Part shown: positions 9,500 through 16,469 of the stretch, one piece after another
How the letters are laid out: each line of letters opens with the position of its first letter
Numbering within the stretch: the stretch's first letter is position 1
Source of the DNA: Hyphomicrobiales bacterium
Lineage (GTDB): Bacteria; Pseudomonadota; Alphaproteobacteria; Rhizobiales; Rhizobiaceae
NCBI GenBank assembly: GCA_900470965.1
Contig: UCCS01000017.1
Coordinates: 107,718 to 171,717 of the forward strand
Length of the DNA stretch: 64,000 nt
Direction: 5' to 3'
Program-made: the position numbers and the translations under genes
Notes under the pieces: model-generated
Database searches by the model: none
What the model saw: the letters and a program-made list of their open reading frames with translations, nothing else
Told to the model about the DNA's origin: nothing

Positions 9500-9578
9500 A
9501 GGCTGAAGTGTATCGTCCCTTCTTCTTCAGCCTAAATTCGGCCGGCCAAGAGCTCCCTCAGCTCCGCCGGCCTTTTTT
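9500..9578 (+). ncRNA. Candidate small RNA (two hairpins, the second a terminator)
   Basis: A perfect 9-bp stem AGGCTGAAG (9500-9508) / CTTCAGCCT (9525-9533) is followed by GGCCGGC (9540-9546) / GCCGGCC (9566-9572), with a nested GAGCT/AGCTC stem and a run of six T residues. The second hairpin is a strong plus-strand intrinsic terminator, yet no plus-strand gene lies upstream: both flanking genes are on the minus strand. The simplest reading is an unlisted plus-strand transcript whose 5' end lies somewhere in 9390-9500. No clear promoter was found, so the 5' boundary is unknown. Confidence 0.45.
9540..9578 (+). terminator. Strong plus-strand intrinsic terminator
   Basis: Seven-bp GC stem GGCCGGC/GCCGGCC with an inner GAGCT-CCCTC-AGCTC hairpin, followed by TTTTTT (9573-9578). 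It abuts the stop codon of the minus-strand gene at 9581, for which it could also form a hairpin, though without a T-run on that side. Confidence 0.75.
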
Positions 9579-9580
9579 CT

Positions 9581-10105
9581 TCAGGCGTAAAGCTCTGCAA
9601 GCTGATCCTGCGTCGCATCCAGCCTATCAGCCGCGGCATCCTGATGGCTCAGCATGAGAGCGCTGACGATGCGCGACAGCGCAGCTGAATCACTGCTTGA
9701 AAATATCGACAAAGGACTGCTGTCCTCTTTGCCGCCGCTGTTTGAAGGCGGCACCTCGGCAACGATGGAACCGCCGCCCGGCAGCTTCGTGCTGATCGTG
9801 AAACCCTCCGCCGGAAAGGCGTCGCGATTGTCAACGATCATCTGCTCGAGCGCAAGGAACTGGCCGTTTTCCGGCGAAATGTCGGCATTCTGCGGCATTG
9901 CCATGACGGCAGAATATTCCCGCGCGAAAGCTGTCTGCGACTTCGAATTGTCGCTGAGCAGTTTCAGGATCGCCGGATGCACATCCGGCGGATCGATATC
10001 GAGATAGTCCGACTGCAAATAATCGAGAATGGACTCCGGCCGCTGCGGACCGGTTGATTGGTGGACGCCGGAATTGACAGGCCCGACGGAAGAAACCGAA
10101 CTCAT
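9581..10105 (-). CDS. Hypothetical protein
   Basis: 174 residues from the ATG at 10103-10105, chosen because GGGAGG stands seven bases upstream; a longer in-frame start at 10162 lacks this. The protein begins MSSVSSVGPVNSGVH, is soluble, has no signal peptide or membrane segment, and has a Ser/Gly-rich stretch (about residues 120-145) before a C-terminal helix ending DQLAELYA. I do not recognise a domain. It is monocistronic and faces away from the hydrolase gene. Confidence 0.7.
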   Translation of the reverse strand: MSSVSSVGPVNSGVHQSTGPQRPESILDYLQSDYLDIDPPDVHPAILKLLSDNSKSQTAFAREYSAVMAMPQNADISPENGQFLALEQMIVDNRDAFPAEGFTISTKLPGGGSIVAEVPPSNSGGKEDSSPLSIFSSSDSAALSRIVSALMLSHQDAAADRLDATQDQLAELYA

Positions 10106-10218
10106 GGCCAGCCTCCCGGCGCCCCAATCTTCAGTCATGAACGTGCGGATAACCGGCCTCATGCCGGGACAAATCTTTCGTTCGCACTAACCATAGCGTG
10201 TCTCTGCTTTCGCGAAGC

Positions 10219-10248
10219 TTGCCATATAGAAAAATCTTAATGTATTAT
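10219..10248 (+). promoter_or_regulatory. Sigma-70-type promoter of the hydrolase gene
   Basis: TTGCCA (10219-10224) and TATTAT (10243-10248) with 18-bp spacing, in an AT-rich patch. It is placed about 95 bp before the hydrolase ATG at 10343. Confidence 0.55.
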
Positions 10249-10342
10249 ACCTCGCTTATATTAAGCCACAATTTCGCCATTGATTTTCCCGGCCTCTGCG
10301 CTATCCCCTAGTATATCTCTCACGCGAAGAAACATTCTGCCT

Positions 10343-11314
10343 ATGGAACAGGTTCTTTACTCGACCCCAGACAATCCGGCGCCAGAGAACCGCACCGAAG
10401 GTTTTTTCGAGACCTACGACGGCCATAGGTTGCGTTATGCCGTCTTCCGGTCGCAGGCACCGGTCGCCCATGGAACGGTGGTGCTCCTGCACGGGCGCAG
10501 CGAATATATCGAGAAGTATTTCGAGACGATCCGAGATCTCACCGCCAAGGGCCTCTGGGTCGCGACTTTCGATCTGCGCGGCCAGGGTGGTTCGCCTCGG
10601 CTGATTAAGAAACGCAATCATGGCCACATCCGCCGCTTTTCCGATTACGAGCGCGATCTCGATGCCTTCCTCGAAAAGGTCGTGCTCCCGGATACCCGCC
10701 TGCCCTTCTATATGCTTGCTCATTCCACAGGCGCGCTGATTGCGCTTTCCGCCGCACCCTATCTCTCGACGCGTATCGAGCGCATGGTGCTCTCTGCCCC
10801 TTTCCTCGGCCTCATCGGCCAGGCCGCCTCCCAAGGCGTCATCCGCACGGTATCGAGCTCACTCTGTGCTGTTGGCCTCGGCGGGATGCCGCTCGGCAAG
10901 ATGAAGGAGCTGCAATTCCTTGATAATCCGCTCACATCGGACGAAACGCGCTTCGAGCGCAATGCGGCTATAGCAAAAGCCCACCCGGAGCTTGCGCTGG
11001 GAGCGCCGACCGCGCGCTGGATGTATGAATGCATGAAGGCGATCGACCGGGTGACCCAGCCCTATCATCTCTTTTCGATCACCATTCCCTCTGTCGTCAT
11101 CGCCCCGACACGCGACGGGCTGGTGCCTTATACGGTGCAGGAGAGGCTTTCGCGTTATTTCCGCGCCGGTCAGCTCGTACCGATCAACGGCGCCCGCCAC
11201 GAGATATTCCAGGAAAGGGATATGTATCGTACCGCAGCACTTGCCGCCTTCCACGCCTTCATTCCCGGCAGCGACGCCGAGGCGACCGATGACGTGACGG
11301 CGATCGGCGTCTGA
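10343..11314 (+). CDS. Alpha/beta hydrolase, lysophospholipase (PldB)-like
   Basis: 323 residues from ATG 10343 (MEQVLYSTPDN); in-frame codons upstream add a non-conserved tail. The fold is the serine aminopeptidase S33/Hydrolase_4 type: VVLLHGRSEYIEKY gives the oxyanion-hole HG, LAHSTGA the nucleophile elbow serine, APTRDGLVP the acid and GARHEIFQE the histidine. The family includes bacterial lysophospholipase L2 and monoacylglycerol lipases; the exact lipid substrate here is unknown. No signal peptide, so cytoplasmic or membrane-associated. Monocistronic, with a recognisable sigma-70 promoter. Confidence 0.85.
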   Translation: MEQVLYSTPDNPAPENRTEGFFETYDGHRLRYAVFRSQAPVAHGTVVLLHGRSEYIEKYFETIRDLTAKGLWVATFDLRGQGGSPRLIKKRNHGHIRRFSDYERDLDAFLEKVVLPDTRLPFYMLAHSTGALIALSAAPYLSTRIERMVLSAPFLGLIGQAASQGVIRTVSSSLCAVGLGGMPLGKMKELQFLDNPLTSDETRFERNAAIAKAHPELALGAPTARWMYECMKAIDRVTQPYHLFSITIPSVVIAPTRDGLVPYTVQERLSRYFRAGQLVPINGARHEIFQERDMYRTAALAAFHAFIPGSDAEATDDVTAIGV

Positions 11315-11419
11315 AACTTAAACCCATCGCGGTCTCCAGGATTCGCTCGCCATGCTTTAAGTTCTTATTTTACGCATGTGGTTATCGCAAAACCGCTGCA
11401 CACTTTTGCACGACGCGCG

Positions 11420-12193
11420 TTAGCGCTGCAGGATGGCGATCGCCTCTTCATAGACCGCCCTGCTGCCGGCAGCGATAATGGAGCCGCCGTTTTCCGGCCG
11501 TCCGCCGTCCCAGGTGGTCATGATGCCGCCGGCGCCCTCGATGACAGGAATGATCCCACCGACATCATAGGGTTTGAGGCTGTTCTCGATCACGAGATCG
11601 ACATGGCCTGCCGCCAGCAGCGCATAGGCATAACAGTCACAGCCATAACGGAAGAGCCGCACCTGACTTTCGATCTCGCGATATTTCTCCATCTCCTCGC
11701 CGACGAAGAGATGCGGCGAGGTCGTGAAGAGGATGGCATTGGAAAGAGCGCCGCAGTCACGCACCTGCAGCCGGCGTTCGCCCTCAGGCCCGCTATAGGT
11801 CGAACCGTTTTCGTCGCCGAAGTAACGCTCGCCGGTGAAAGGCTGTTCGATCATGCCGGCAACCGCCCGGCCATTCTTCTGCAGGCCGATCAGCGTACCC
11901 CAGACCGGAACGCCGGAAATGAAGGCGCGCGTACCGTCGATCGGGTCGATCACCCAAACATGCTCGCGGTCGAGGCCGACATTGCCATGTTCTTCGCCCA
12001 GAATACCGTGCTCCGGGAAATGCGCTTCGATCAGCGCACGGATGGCTGTCTCCGCCGCCCTGTCGCCTTCAGTGACCGGATCGAAGCCGGACGACAGCTT
12101 GTTGGTGACATTGGTGCCCGAGCGAAAACGCGGCAGGGTTTCCGCCTTGGCAGCTTCGGCGAGACGGTTGAAGAACGAACGGTCAGGAAGCAT
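11420..12193 (-). CDS. hisN: Inositol-monophosphatase-family phosphatase, probably histidinol-phosphatase HisN
   Basis: 257 residues from ATG 12193 (MLPDRSFFNRL); an in-frame GTG at 12205 would add four residues. The IMPase metal-site motifs are present in order: GILGEEHG, WVIDPIDGTRAF and PYDVGGIIPVIEGAGG. Within the superfamily the sequence resembles the HisN histidinol-phosphatases of actinobacteria and alphaproteobacteria, which remove phosphate from L-histidinol phosphate. A SuhB-like inositol phosphatase role cannot be excluded by eye. Convergent with the hydrolase gene upstream; the mmgR sRNA starts 150 bp beyond its start on the opposite strand. Confidence 0.8.
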   Translation of the reverse strand: MLPDRSFFNRLAEAAKAETLPRFRSGTNVTNKLSSGFDPVTEGDRAAETAIRALIEAHFPEHGILGEEHGNVGLDREHVWVIDPIDGTRAFISGVPVWGTLIGLQKNGRAVAGMIEQPFTGERYFGDENGSTYSGPEGERRLQVRDCGALSNAILFTTSPHLFVGEEMEKYREIESQVRLFRYGCDCYAYALLAAGHVDLVIENSLKPYDVGGIIPVIEGAGGIMTTWDGGRPENGGSIIAAGSRAVYEEAIAILQR

Positions 12194-12300
12194 GGAGAAA
12201 TCCACATAGCTGGCGGGAAATGGCGTTTTTCATAGCGAAAAACCGGCGGAATGCAAACACAACAGGCAATTTCCGATTAGCTGCCTAAATATTTTGCAGT

Positions 12301-12341
12301 GCAATATATTGCTTGACAATTGTGCAATGCAGCAGTAGTTT
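12301..12341 (+). promoter_or_regulatory. mmgR promoter with an adjoining palindrome
   Basis: TTGACA (12313-12318) and TAGTTT (12336-12341), 17 bp apart, give a near-consensus promoter ending about six bases before the predicted 5' end of the sRNA. Immediately upstream lies GCAATATATTGC (12301-12312), a perfect 12-bp palindrome, overlapping TTGCA-G-TGCAA (12294-12304). These dyads sit where an activator would bind. Confidence 0.7.
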
Positions 12342-12346
12342 CTTAC

Positions 12347-12427
12347 CTACAGTCTTCTGACTGTAAATACCCTCCTTGGGTGTTTCCTCCCTAGACTTAG
12401 CCGCGCTGACAAAGCGCGGTTTTTTTT
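12347..12427 (+). ncRNA. mmgR: MmgR/suhB-type small RNA (alpha-r8 family)
   Basis: About 80 nt. Three elements are visible. A 5' stem ACAGTC-TTCT-GACTGT (12349-12364) comes first, then a small stem ACCC-TCCTT-GGGT with an anti-Shine-Dalgarno-like loop. A single-stranded TTTCCTCCCT (12383-12392) follows. Last is an intrinsic terminator CCGCGCT/AGCGCGG (12401-12419) with eight T residues. The TTTCCTCCCT core, the size and the place between an inositol-phosphatase-family gene and an N-formylglutamate amidohydrolase gene match, from memory, the suhB RNA motif and Sinorhizobium MmgR, which limits polyhydroxybutyrate storage and responds to nitrogen source. The promoter lies immediately upstream. 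Confidence 0.85.
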
Positions 12428-12443
12428 GACCTGAAGGCAGAAA

Positions 12444-13325
12444 TCACTCGGCCGCAAGCGCCCGGTCGCCGGAGAATTTCTCGACATACTCAGCCATCTG
12501 CCGCATGAACGACGTGACGGCGGTTGCAACGATGTCGAAATCGGGCCGCTTCTCCAGCGTGACCTCATCGACGTAGATCGAACGGTTGACCTCGATCTGC
12601 AGCGCATGCAGCCCGCGTGACGGGCGGCCATAATGTTCGGTGATGAAGCCACCGGCATAGGGCTTGTTGCGGATCGCTGCAAAACCCATTTCCTCGAGGA
12701 TGCCGATTGCCGTACGCGAAAGCTCTGCCGAAGCGCTGGTGCCGTAGCGATCGCCGATGATGAAATCGGGCCGCGCATTGCTGCCGGCAACGCGCACGTT
12801 GCCCGGCATGGAATGGCAGTCGATCAGGACGCCGAAGCCAAACTGTACATGGGTGCGTGCAATCAGCCGCCGCAACGTCGAGTGATAGGGCTTGTAGACG
12901 CTTTCGACACGTTCCAGCCCCTCCTGAACGGGCAGCCGGCGCGCATAGATTTCCATGTTCTCGGCCACGATGCGCGGAATGGTGCCAAGTCCACCCGCAA
13001 CCCTTAGCGAGTTGATATTCGCATAGGGCGGCAACAGCCCGTCGAACATGCGCGGATCGAGCTCATAAGGCTCACGGTTGACGTCCAGGTAGGCGCGCGG
13101 GAAATTCGCAAGGAGGAGTGGCGCACCAAGATCCACGGCAGCGCCGAACAGCTCGTCGACATAATGGTCTTCAGACCGGCGTATCGAGATACCTTCCAGC
13201 CGCGACTGCGCGATGAATTCCGGTGGATAAACGCGACCGCTATGAGGGGAGTTGTAGACGAAAGGAATGGTCTGCGACACGGGCTCATGCACTTCAAAAA
13301 GCTCGTATTCGCGTATTTCCGGCAC
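12444..13325 (-). CDS. N-formylglutamate amidohydrolase family protein
   Basis: 293 residues, the usual size of the FGase family (zinc-dependent M14-like fold). The N-terminal region has PHSGRVYPPEF, with likely metal ligands, and RAYLDVNREPYELDPRMF, a hallmark of the family; LIDCHSMPG is a further conserved patch. The family hydrolyses N-formyl-L-glutamate to formate and glutamate in histidine degradation (HutG type), but this gene is outside any hut operon, so the physiological substrate is uncertain. It stands alone, with mmgR just beyond its 3' end on the opposite strand and cpdR divergent upstream. Confidence 0.88.
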   Translation of the reverse strand: MPEIREYELFEVHEPVSQTIPFVYNSPHSGRVYPPEFIAQSRLEGISIRRSEDHYVDELFGAAVDLGAPLLLANFPRAYLDVNREPYELDPRMFDGLLPPYANINSLRVAGGLGTIPRIVAENMEIYARRLPVQEGLERVESVYKPYHSTLRRLIARTHVQFGFGVLIDCHSMPGNVRVAGSNARPDFIIGDRYGTSASAELSRTAIGILEEMGFAAIRNKPYAGGFITEHYGRPSRGLHALQIEVNRSIYVDEVTLEKRPDFDIVATAVTSFMRQMAEYVEKFSGDRALAAE

Positions 13326-13515
13326 TTTCTGCCCTCTTTACCATGTCATCAAGTGGCTATGACGGCTATGTTGCCAGTTGCCTGCCCTTAAGTCCATACT
13401 ACATAGAAGGGATGGCGGTCGTGGCTAGGGTGATTTCACCGGTTGTTTACCGGGCGAAGTTTAGTGTAGACGGCTGGTATCCTAGAAAAACATCAGTGAT
13501 CAGCGGTCCGGATTA

Positions 13516-13878
13516 ATGACTCAGAAGATACTTCTCGCCGAAGACGACAATGACATGCGCCGCTTCCTCGTGAAGGCGCTCGAAAAGGCCGGATACAAGG
13601 TCCTTTCCTACGACAACGGCGCTAGCGCTTATGACCGCCTGCGTGAGGAGCCGTTCTCGCTGCTGCTGACCGATATCGTCATGCCGGAAATGGATGGCAT
13701 CGAGTTGGCGCGCCGTGCGACCGAACTCGATCCTGACCTGAAGGTCATGTTCATCACCGGCTTCGCAGCCGTTGCACTGAACCCTGATTCGAAGGCTCCG
13801 AAGGATGCAAAGGTCCTTTCCAAGCCTTTCCACCTGCGCGATCTCGTTGACGAGGTCAACAAGATGCTTGCCGCATAA
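13516..13878 (+). CDS. cpdR: CpdR single-domain response regulator
   Basis: 120 residues, a receiver domain only. MTQKILLAEDDNDMR supplies the acidic pocket, LLLTDIVMPEMDG the phospho-acceptor aspartate, and VLSKPFH the conserved lysine. Length and sequence match CpdR of the CckA-ChpT-CpdR branch of the alphaproteobacterial cell-cycle relay. Unphosphorylated CpdR brings ClpXP to its substrates at the pole; in rhizobia CpdR1 is needed for normal division and symbiotic differentiation. The C-terminus ends LAA, fitting reports that CpdR itself is turned over by ClpXP. Monocistronic; no strong Shine-Dalgarno is visible. Confidence 0.93.
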   Translation: MTQKILLAEDDNDMRRFLVKALEKAGYKVLSYDNGASAYDRLREEPFSLLLTDIVMPEMDGIELARRATELDPDLKVMFITGFAAVALNPDSKAPKDAKVLSKPFHLRDLVDEVNKMLAA

Positions 13879-13918
13879 GGCTTCTTGGCGGCTAGTCACA
13901 AAACTTCAAAAAAGCCTA

Positions 13919-13947
13919 TTGACGGCTCCGGAGGTTTTGTGATCTAT
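13919..13947 (+). promoter_or_regulatory. tRNA-Val promoter
   Basis: TTGACG (13919-13924) and ATCTAT (13942-13947) with 17-bp spacing. The implied start is near 13954, about nine bases before the mature tRNA 5' end. Confidence 0.65.
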
Positions 13948-13962
13948 GCGCCGCCATCGGAT

Positions 13963-14037
<75 letters not shown>

Positions 14038-14056
14038 TCCTAATTCGCTGAAAAGC

Positions 14057-14090
14057 AAAGGCCTTTCGAGAAATCGAAAGGCCTTTAGTT
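14057..14090 (+). terminator. Terminator of tRNA-Val
   Basis: AAAGGCCTTTCGA (14057-14069) pairs perfectly with TCGAAAGGCCTTT (14074-14086) around a GAAA tetraloop, 19 bp after the CCA end. Confidence 0.85.
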
Positions 14091-14260
14091 TCCGGTTTTA
14101 AGTTGCCGGATTCGCATTCCAGACCAAGCCACCTGTACCGGCTCGTCTCAAATCTTATCCGAAGGGATCGAAACCAAATTCGGACACAGAGCCATGCCAT
14201 GCGCGATAATAGAGCCCGAGGCGTTGATTCGCCTCGTCAGGACATGGGGTTCGAATCGAA

Positions 14261-14737
14261 ATGAAATTATCCGCGCTTGCCATCGCCGCCTTCTCCACCC
14301 TCGCTTTTGCAGCTGCAGCGCAGGCCGACGACAATTTTCCGGGTGCGCCCGGCGTCATTGCCCTTGGTGGCAAGTGCCAGAAGCTCGTCGTTGCCAAGTT
14401 CGATGCCACGAAGGGCTGCAAGGGAGAGCTGGCAAGCGTGACGCTCGTCAACGGCACCGTGACCTTCATCTTCACCTCTGATGGTAAGCTGCTGGGCTTC
14501 CAGGGCGATGGGAAGGGCATCAAGCCCGCGTCCAATGGCAATGCCCGACTGCCGCTCAGCCTCGTCACCACGGGCGTTGGAAATAAGATGACAGGTGAGG
14601 TGAAGGTTGCCGGCTCGTGCACCTTCGGCAATCCTTATTCCGGTAAGCCGACTGCCATCGAATGCACGGCCGAAAGCAAGGATTCGGCCTTCACCGGCAG
14701 CTTCCGCACCAGCGGCAAGGCGCCAGCACGGAAATAA
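14261..14737 (+). CDS. Secreted small hypothetical protein
   Basis: 158 residues. A clear Sec signal peptide (residues 1-22, cleavage after AQA) is followed by DDNFPGAPG. The mature part is beta-rich and polar with four cysteines arranged as two likely disulfide pairs (GKCQ, GCKG, SCTF, IECT). It is therefore predicted to be periplasmic or exported. I do not recognise the family. The start is preceded by a weak ribosome site. Its 3' end is convergent with the thermonuclease-like gene. Confidence 0.75.
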   Translation: MKLSALAIAAFSTLAFAAAAQADDNFPGAPGVIALGGKCQKLVVAKFDATKGCKGELASVTLVNGTVTFIFTSDGKLLGFQGDGKGIKPASNGNARLPLSLVTTGVGNKMTGEVKVAGSCTFGNPYSGKPTAIECTAESKDSAFTGSFRTSGKAPARK

Positions 14738-14771
14738 CACGCGAAAATAAGCGATCGTCAGACCGGGGGCC

Positions 14772-15485
14772 TCAAGCGCACCAGGAACCGCCGGCAGATC
14801 CCGGCTTCCTGGCCAGGCCCTCATTGATAAGCCGCGTGCCGAAAGAGCGCCCGTCGCGCGAAATGACACGCGGCGCACCCCGGTCATCTGCCTTGCCGAC
14901 AGCATTCATGTCGAACGGACCGGCATTCAGCAGCGCAAGCAAACGCGATTTGGCGGCAAAGGCAATCTTCCGTTCGTCTTCGCAGCGTGCACGGTCCACG
15001 TCCGGGCTGACCATATCGGCGATGACGATCTTCTCGCCCTTATACCAGAAGGTACCTGCGTCACCGACGCAATTGATATGCTCACCCTGCCCGCAATATC
15101 CGAAAGCCGCCTTGGCGGTTTCCGACGAGGATGGGGTAGCAGGAGAAATAGAGGCCGGCACGATCTTTGCCGCCGGCACCGGAGCCGAGGGGATCGCTGC
15201 AGGTGGTACTGGATCGTTTGTCTGGCGGGGCTTGACAGCAGGAGCCGCAACGGCAACCTGCTTCGGCGCTTCCTTGGATGTCTGAGGTTTGCCTTCAGCC
15301 GCCTCACTGATGACGGCGGCAGGTGCCTTGCCAAGCATCGGGCGGATGCTCTTCCAATTGTCATAGGCGGCAATGGCGCCGACCGCCGCGATGCCTATCA
15401 CCATCCAGGGCATCGCGCCGCTGGAGGACGCACTGCTCTTCCTTTTTGCCGGCGCCTTGCGGCGGCGTGTCGCTGTCTTGGCCAT
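14772..15485 (-). CDS. Membrane-anchored thermonuclease (SNase)-like protein, active site degenerate
   Basis: 237 residues. A basic N-terminus (MAKTATRRRKAPAKRKSS) leads to one membrane segment (about 25-42), a Pro/Ala-rich linker (about 50-120) and a staphylococcal-nuclease-like domain (about 125-237) ending RSFGTRLINEGLAR. In active relatives the core reads like GDTF...IRIADIDAPE. Here it reads VGDAGTFWYKGEKIVIADM then VSPDV. By my alignment the catalytic Arg (SNase R35) is Val, the metal Asp40 is Val, Glu43 is Asp, and Asp21 is displaced. It may bind nucleic acid without cutting, or do something else. GGGAA precedes the start. Confidence 0.75.
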   Translation of the reverse strand: MAKTATRRRKAPAKRKSSASSSGAMPWMVIGIAAVGAIAAYDNWKSIRPMLGKAPAAVISEAAEGKPQTSKEAPKQVAVAAPAVKPRQTNDPVPPAAIPSAPVPAAKIVPASISPATPSSSETAKAAFGYCGQGEHINCVGDAGTFWYKGEKIVIADMVSPDVDRARCEDERKIAFAAKSRLLALLNAGPFDMNAVGKADDRGAPRVISRDGRSFGTRLINEGLARKPGSAGGSWCA

Positions 15486-15590
15486 CGATCCGATTCCCTT
15501 GAATGGGCCGGATTATCGCTGTCCAATCCTTTCGGAAAGGTTGGCAAGATATGGCCGTGGGTCGCTTTCCCAGACCAGAACTCGCCGGAA

Positions 15591-15618
15591 AAGAAAACGC
15601 CCGGCGCGTGGCCGGGCG
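15591..15618 (-). terminator. Terminator of the small two-gene unit
   Basis: On the minus strand CGCCCGGC pairs with GCCGGGCG (15598-15618), then TTTTCTT. It lies 25 bp past the stop of the gene at 15643 and ends transcription of both small genes. Confidence 0.82.
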
Positions 15619-15642
15619 TCTCATTCAAATTCTGCCCTGTGT

Positions 15643-15819
15643 TCAGCAGCCTTGCGCTGCCGAGGTTGCAGCAGCGGGCTTTGCGGTTTGCCCGCTTGAC
15701 TGCGCGGATGGCGTCTCGCGCTTGCCTATATCGATCCGGCGTTCGGCCGCCTCGCGCACGGCCTGCCACTCATATTCGTGCTGGATGAAGATATCCCGCG
15801 GCACAAGATTGATCGTCAT
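15643..15819 (-). CDS. Small hypothetical protein
   Basis: 58 residues from the ATG at 15817-15819, supported by AGGTGA eight bases upstream. It begins MTINLVPRDIFIQHEYEWQ, has a charged helical middle (AVREAAERRIDIG) and an Ala/Ser-rich tail. No signal or membrane segment. It lies 38 bp after the gene at 15858 and just before a terminator, so the two small genes form one unit. Family not recognised. Confidence 0.55.
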   Translation of the reverse strand: MTINLVPRDIFIQHEYEWQAVREAAERRIDIGKRETPSAQSSGQTAKPAAATSAAQGC

Positions 15820-15857
15820 TCGTATTTCACCTGTCTTGTCGGTTGCGAAACTGGTTT

Positions 15858-16097
15858 TCAACGCACAGGCTTTGCGACGTTGGCATCGTCGCTCTTGATA
15901 TCAAGCCCGCCCTTGGAAAGGTCGCTGCCGGTCATATGCGCCGGCACATGAATGTCGTGTATTGCGCCCGGGGTCAGCGTCAGGTCCACCTGGTGCGGGG
16001 GCAGAACCTGCGCCCTCTGCATGCGATTGGGTTTCGCCCGCTTCATACGGTCCGACGCTTCCGTGCGCTTGTCGGGAACATGGGTCGAATTATGCAT
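15858..16097 (-). CDS. Small basic hypothetical protein
   Basis: 79 residues starting MHNSTHVPDKRTEASDRMK. A strong GGAGG Shine-Dalgarno six bases before the ATG supports it. The N-terminal half is basic; the C-terminal half (about 38-79) reads VDLTLTPGAIHDIHVPAHMTG and looks beta-structured. No signal or membrane segment. First gene of a two-gene unit with the 58-residue protein. Function unknown. Confidence 0.55.
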   Translation of the reverse strand: MHNSTHVPDKRTEASDRMKRAKPNRMQRAQVLPPHQVDLTLTPGAIHDIHVPAHMTGSDLSKGGLDIKSDDANVAKPVR

Positions 16098-16208
16098 CGT
16101 CGCCCTCCTTCAAGAGTATCTGAGATGTTTCATCGGCTCAGCTAGGACGGAACGGGTGAGCGCCAGTATGGTTCCAAAGAAATCGATAACCTTGCCCGTC
16201 CGTGCATC

Positions 16209-16345
16209 TTGACTGGCGCAGCAACATGACTACCTAGTGGAGCACCCGCCGCCTCATCCAGACATCGGCTGCGGGGGAACCCTGGTGCCGGGCCCCTCTG
16301 GCGAGAGTTTTTACGGCGCTCTCGTGATGTCGGTACCGCCTGCAA
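16209..16345 (+). ncRNA. Structured leader of the TerC-family gene, candidate terC-motif cis-regulatory RNA
   Basis: The 372-bp gap before the TerC gene has a TTGACT box (16209-16214) followed by a GC-rich, hairpin-dense stretch. Stems include GCCG/CGGC (about 16247-16268), GGGG/CCCC with a nested CCC/GGG (16273-16296) and CGAGAG/CTCTCG (16302-16324). TerC-family genes are often led by metal-sensing RNAs (yybP-ykoY manganese riboswitches), and a separate terC RNA motif has been described in alphaproteobacteria. The GGGGAGUAG core of yybP-ykoY is absent, so the terC motif is the better guess. Boundaries are approximate. Confidence 0.45.
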
Positions 16346-16469
16346 ATTAGCCGGCGGATTTTTCATCGATGAAAAAGCTCACCATGCCAATAGCGCATGC
16401 CCTATGTGGTATGCGTTTTTCCGTTTTCACCCCATCTTCAGAAACGGTTTGCGGCTGCGAGGTGCAGCC

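Noticed and set aside
11315..11363. AACTTAAA/TTTAAGTT inverted repeat after the hydrolase gene
   Set aside because: AT-only arms with a 33-nt loop; too weak to call a terminator.
16209..16345. yybP-ykoY manganese riboswitch
   Set aside because: The conserved GGGGAGUAG loop could not be found on the plus strand, so only a general or terC-type leader is claimed.
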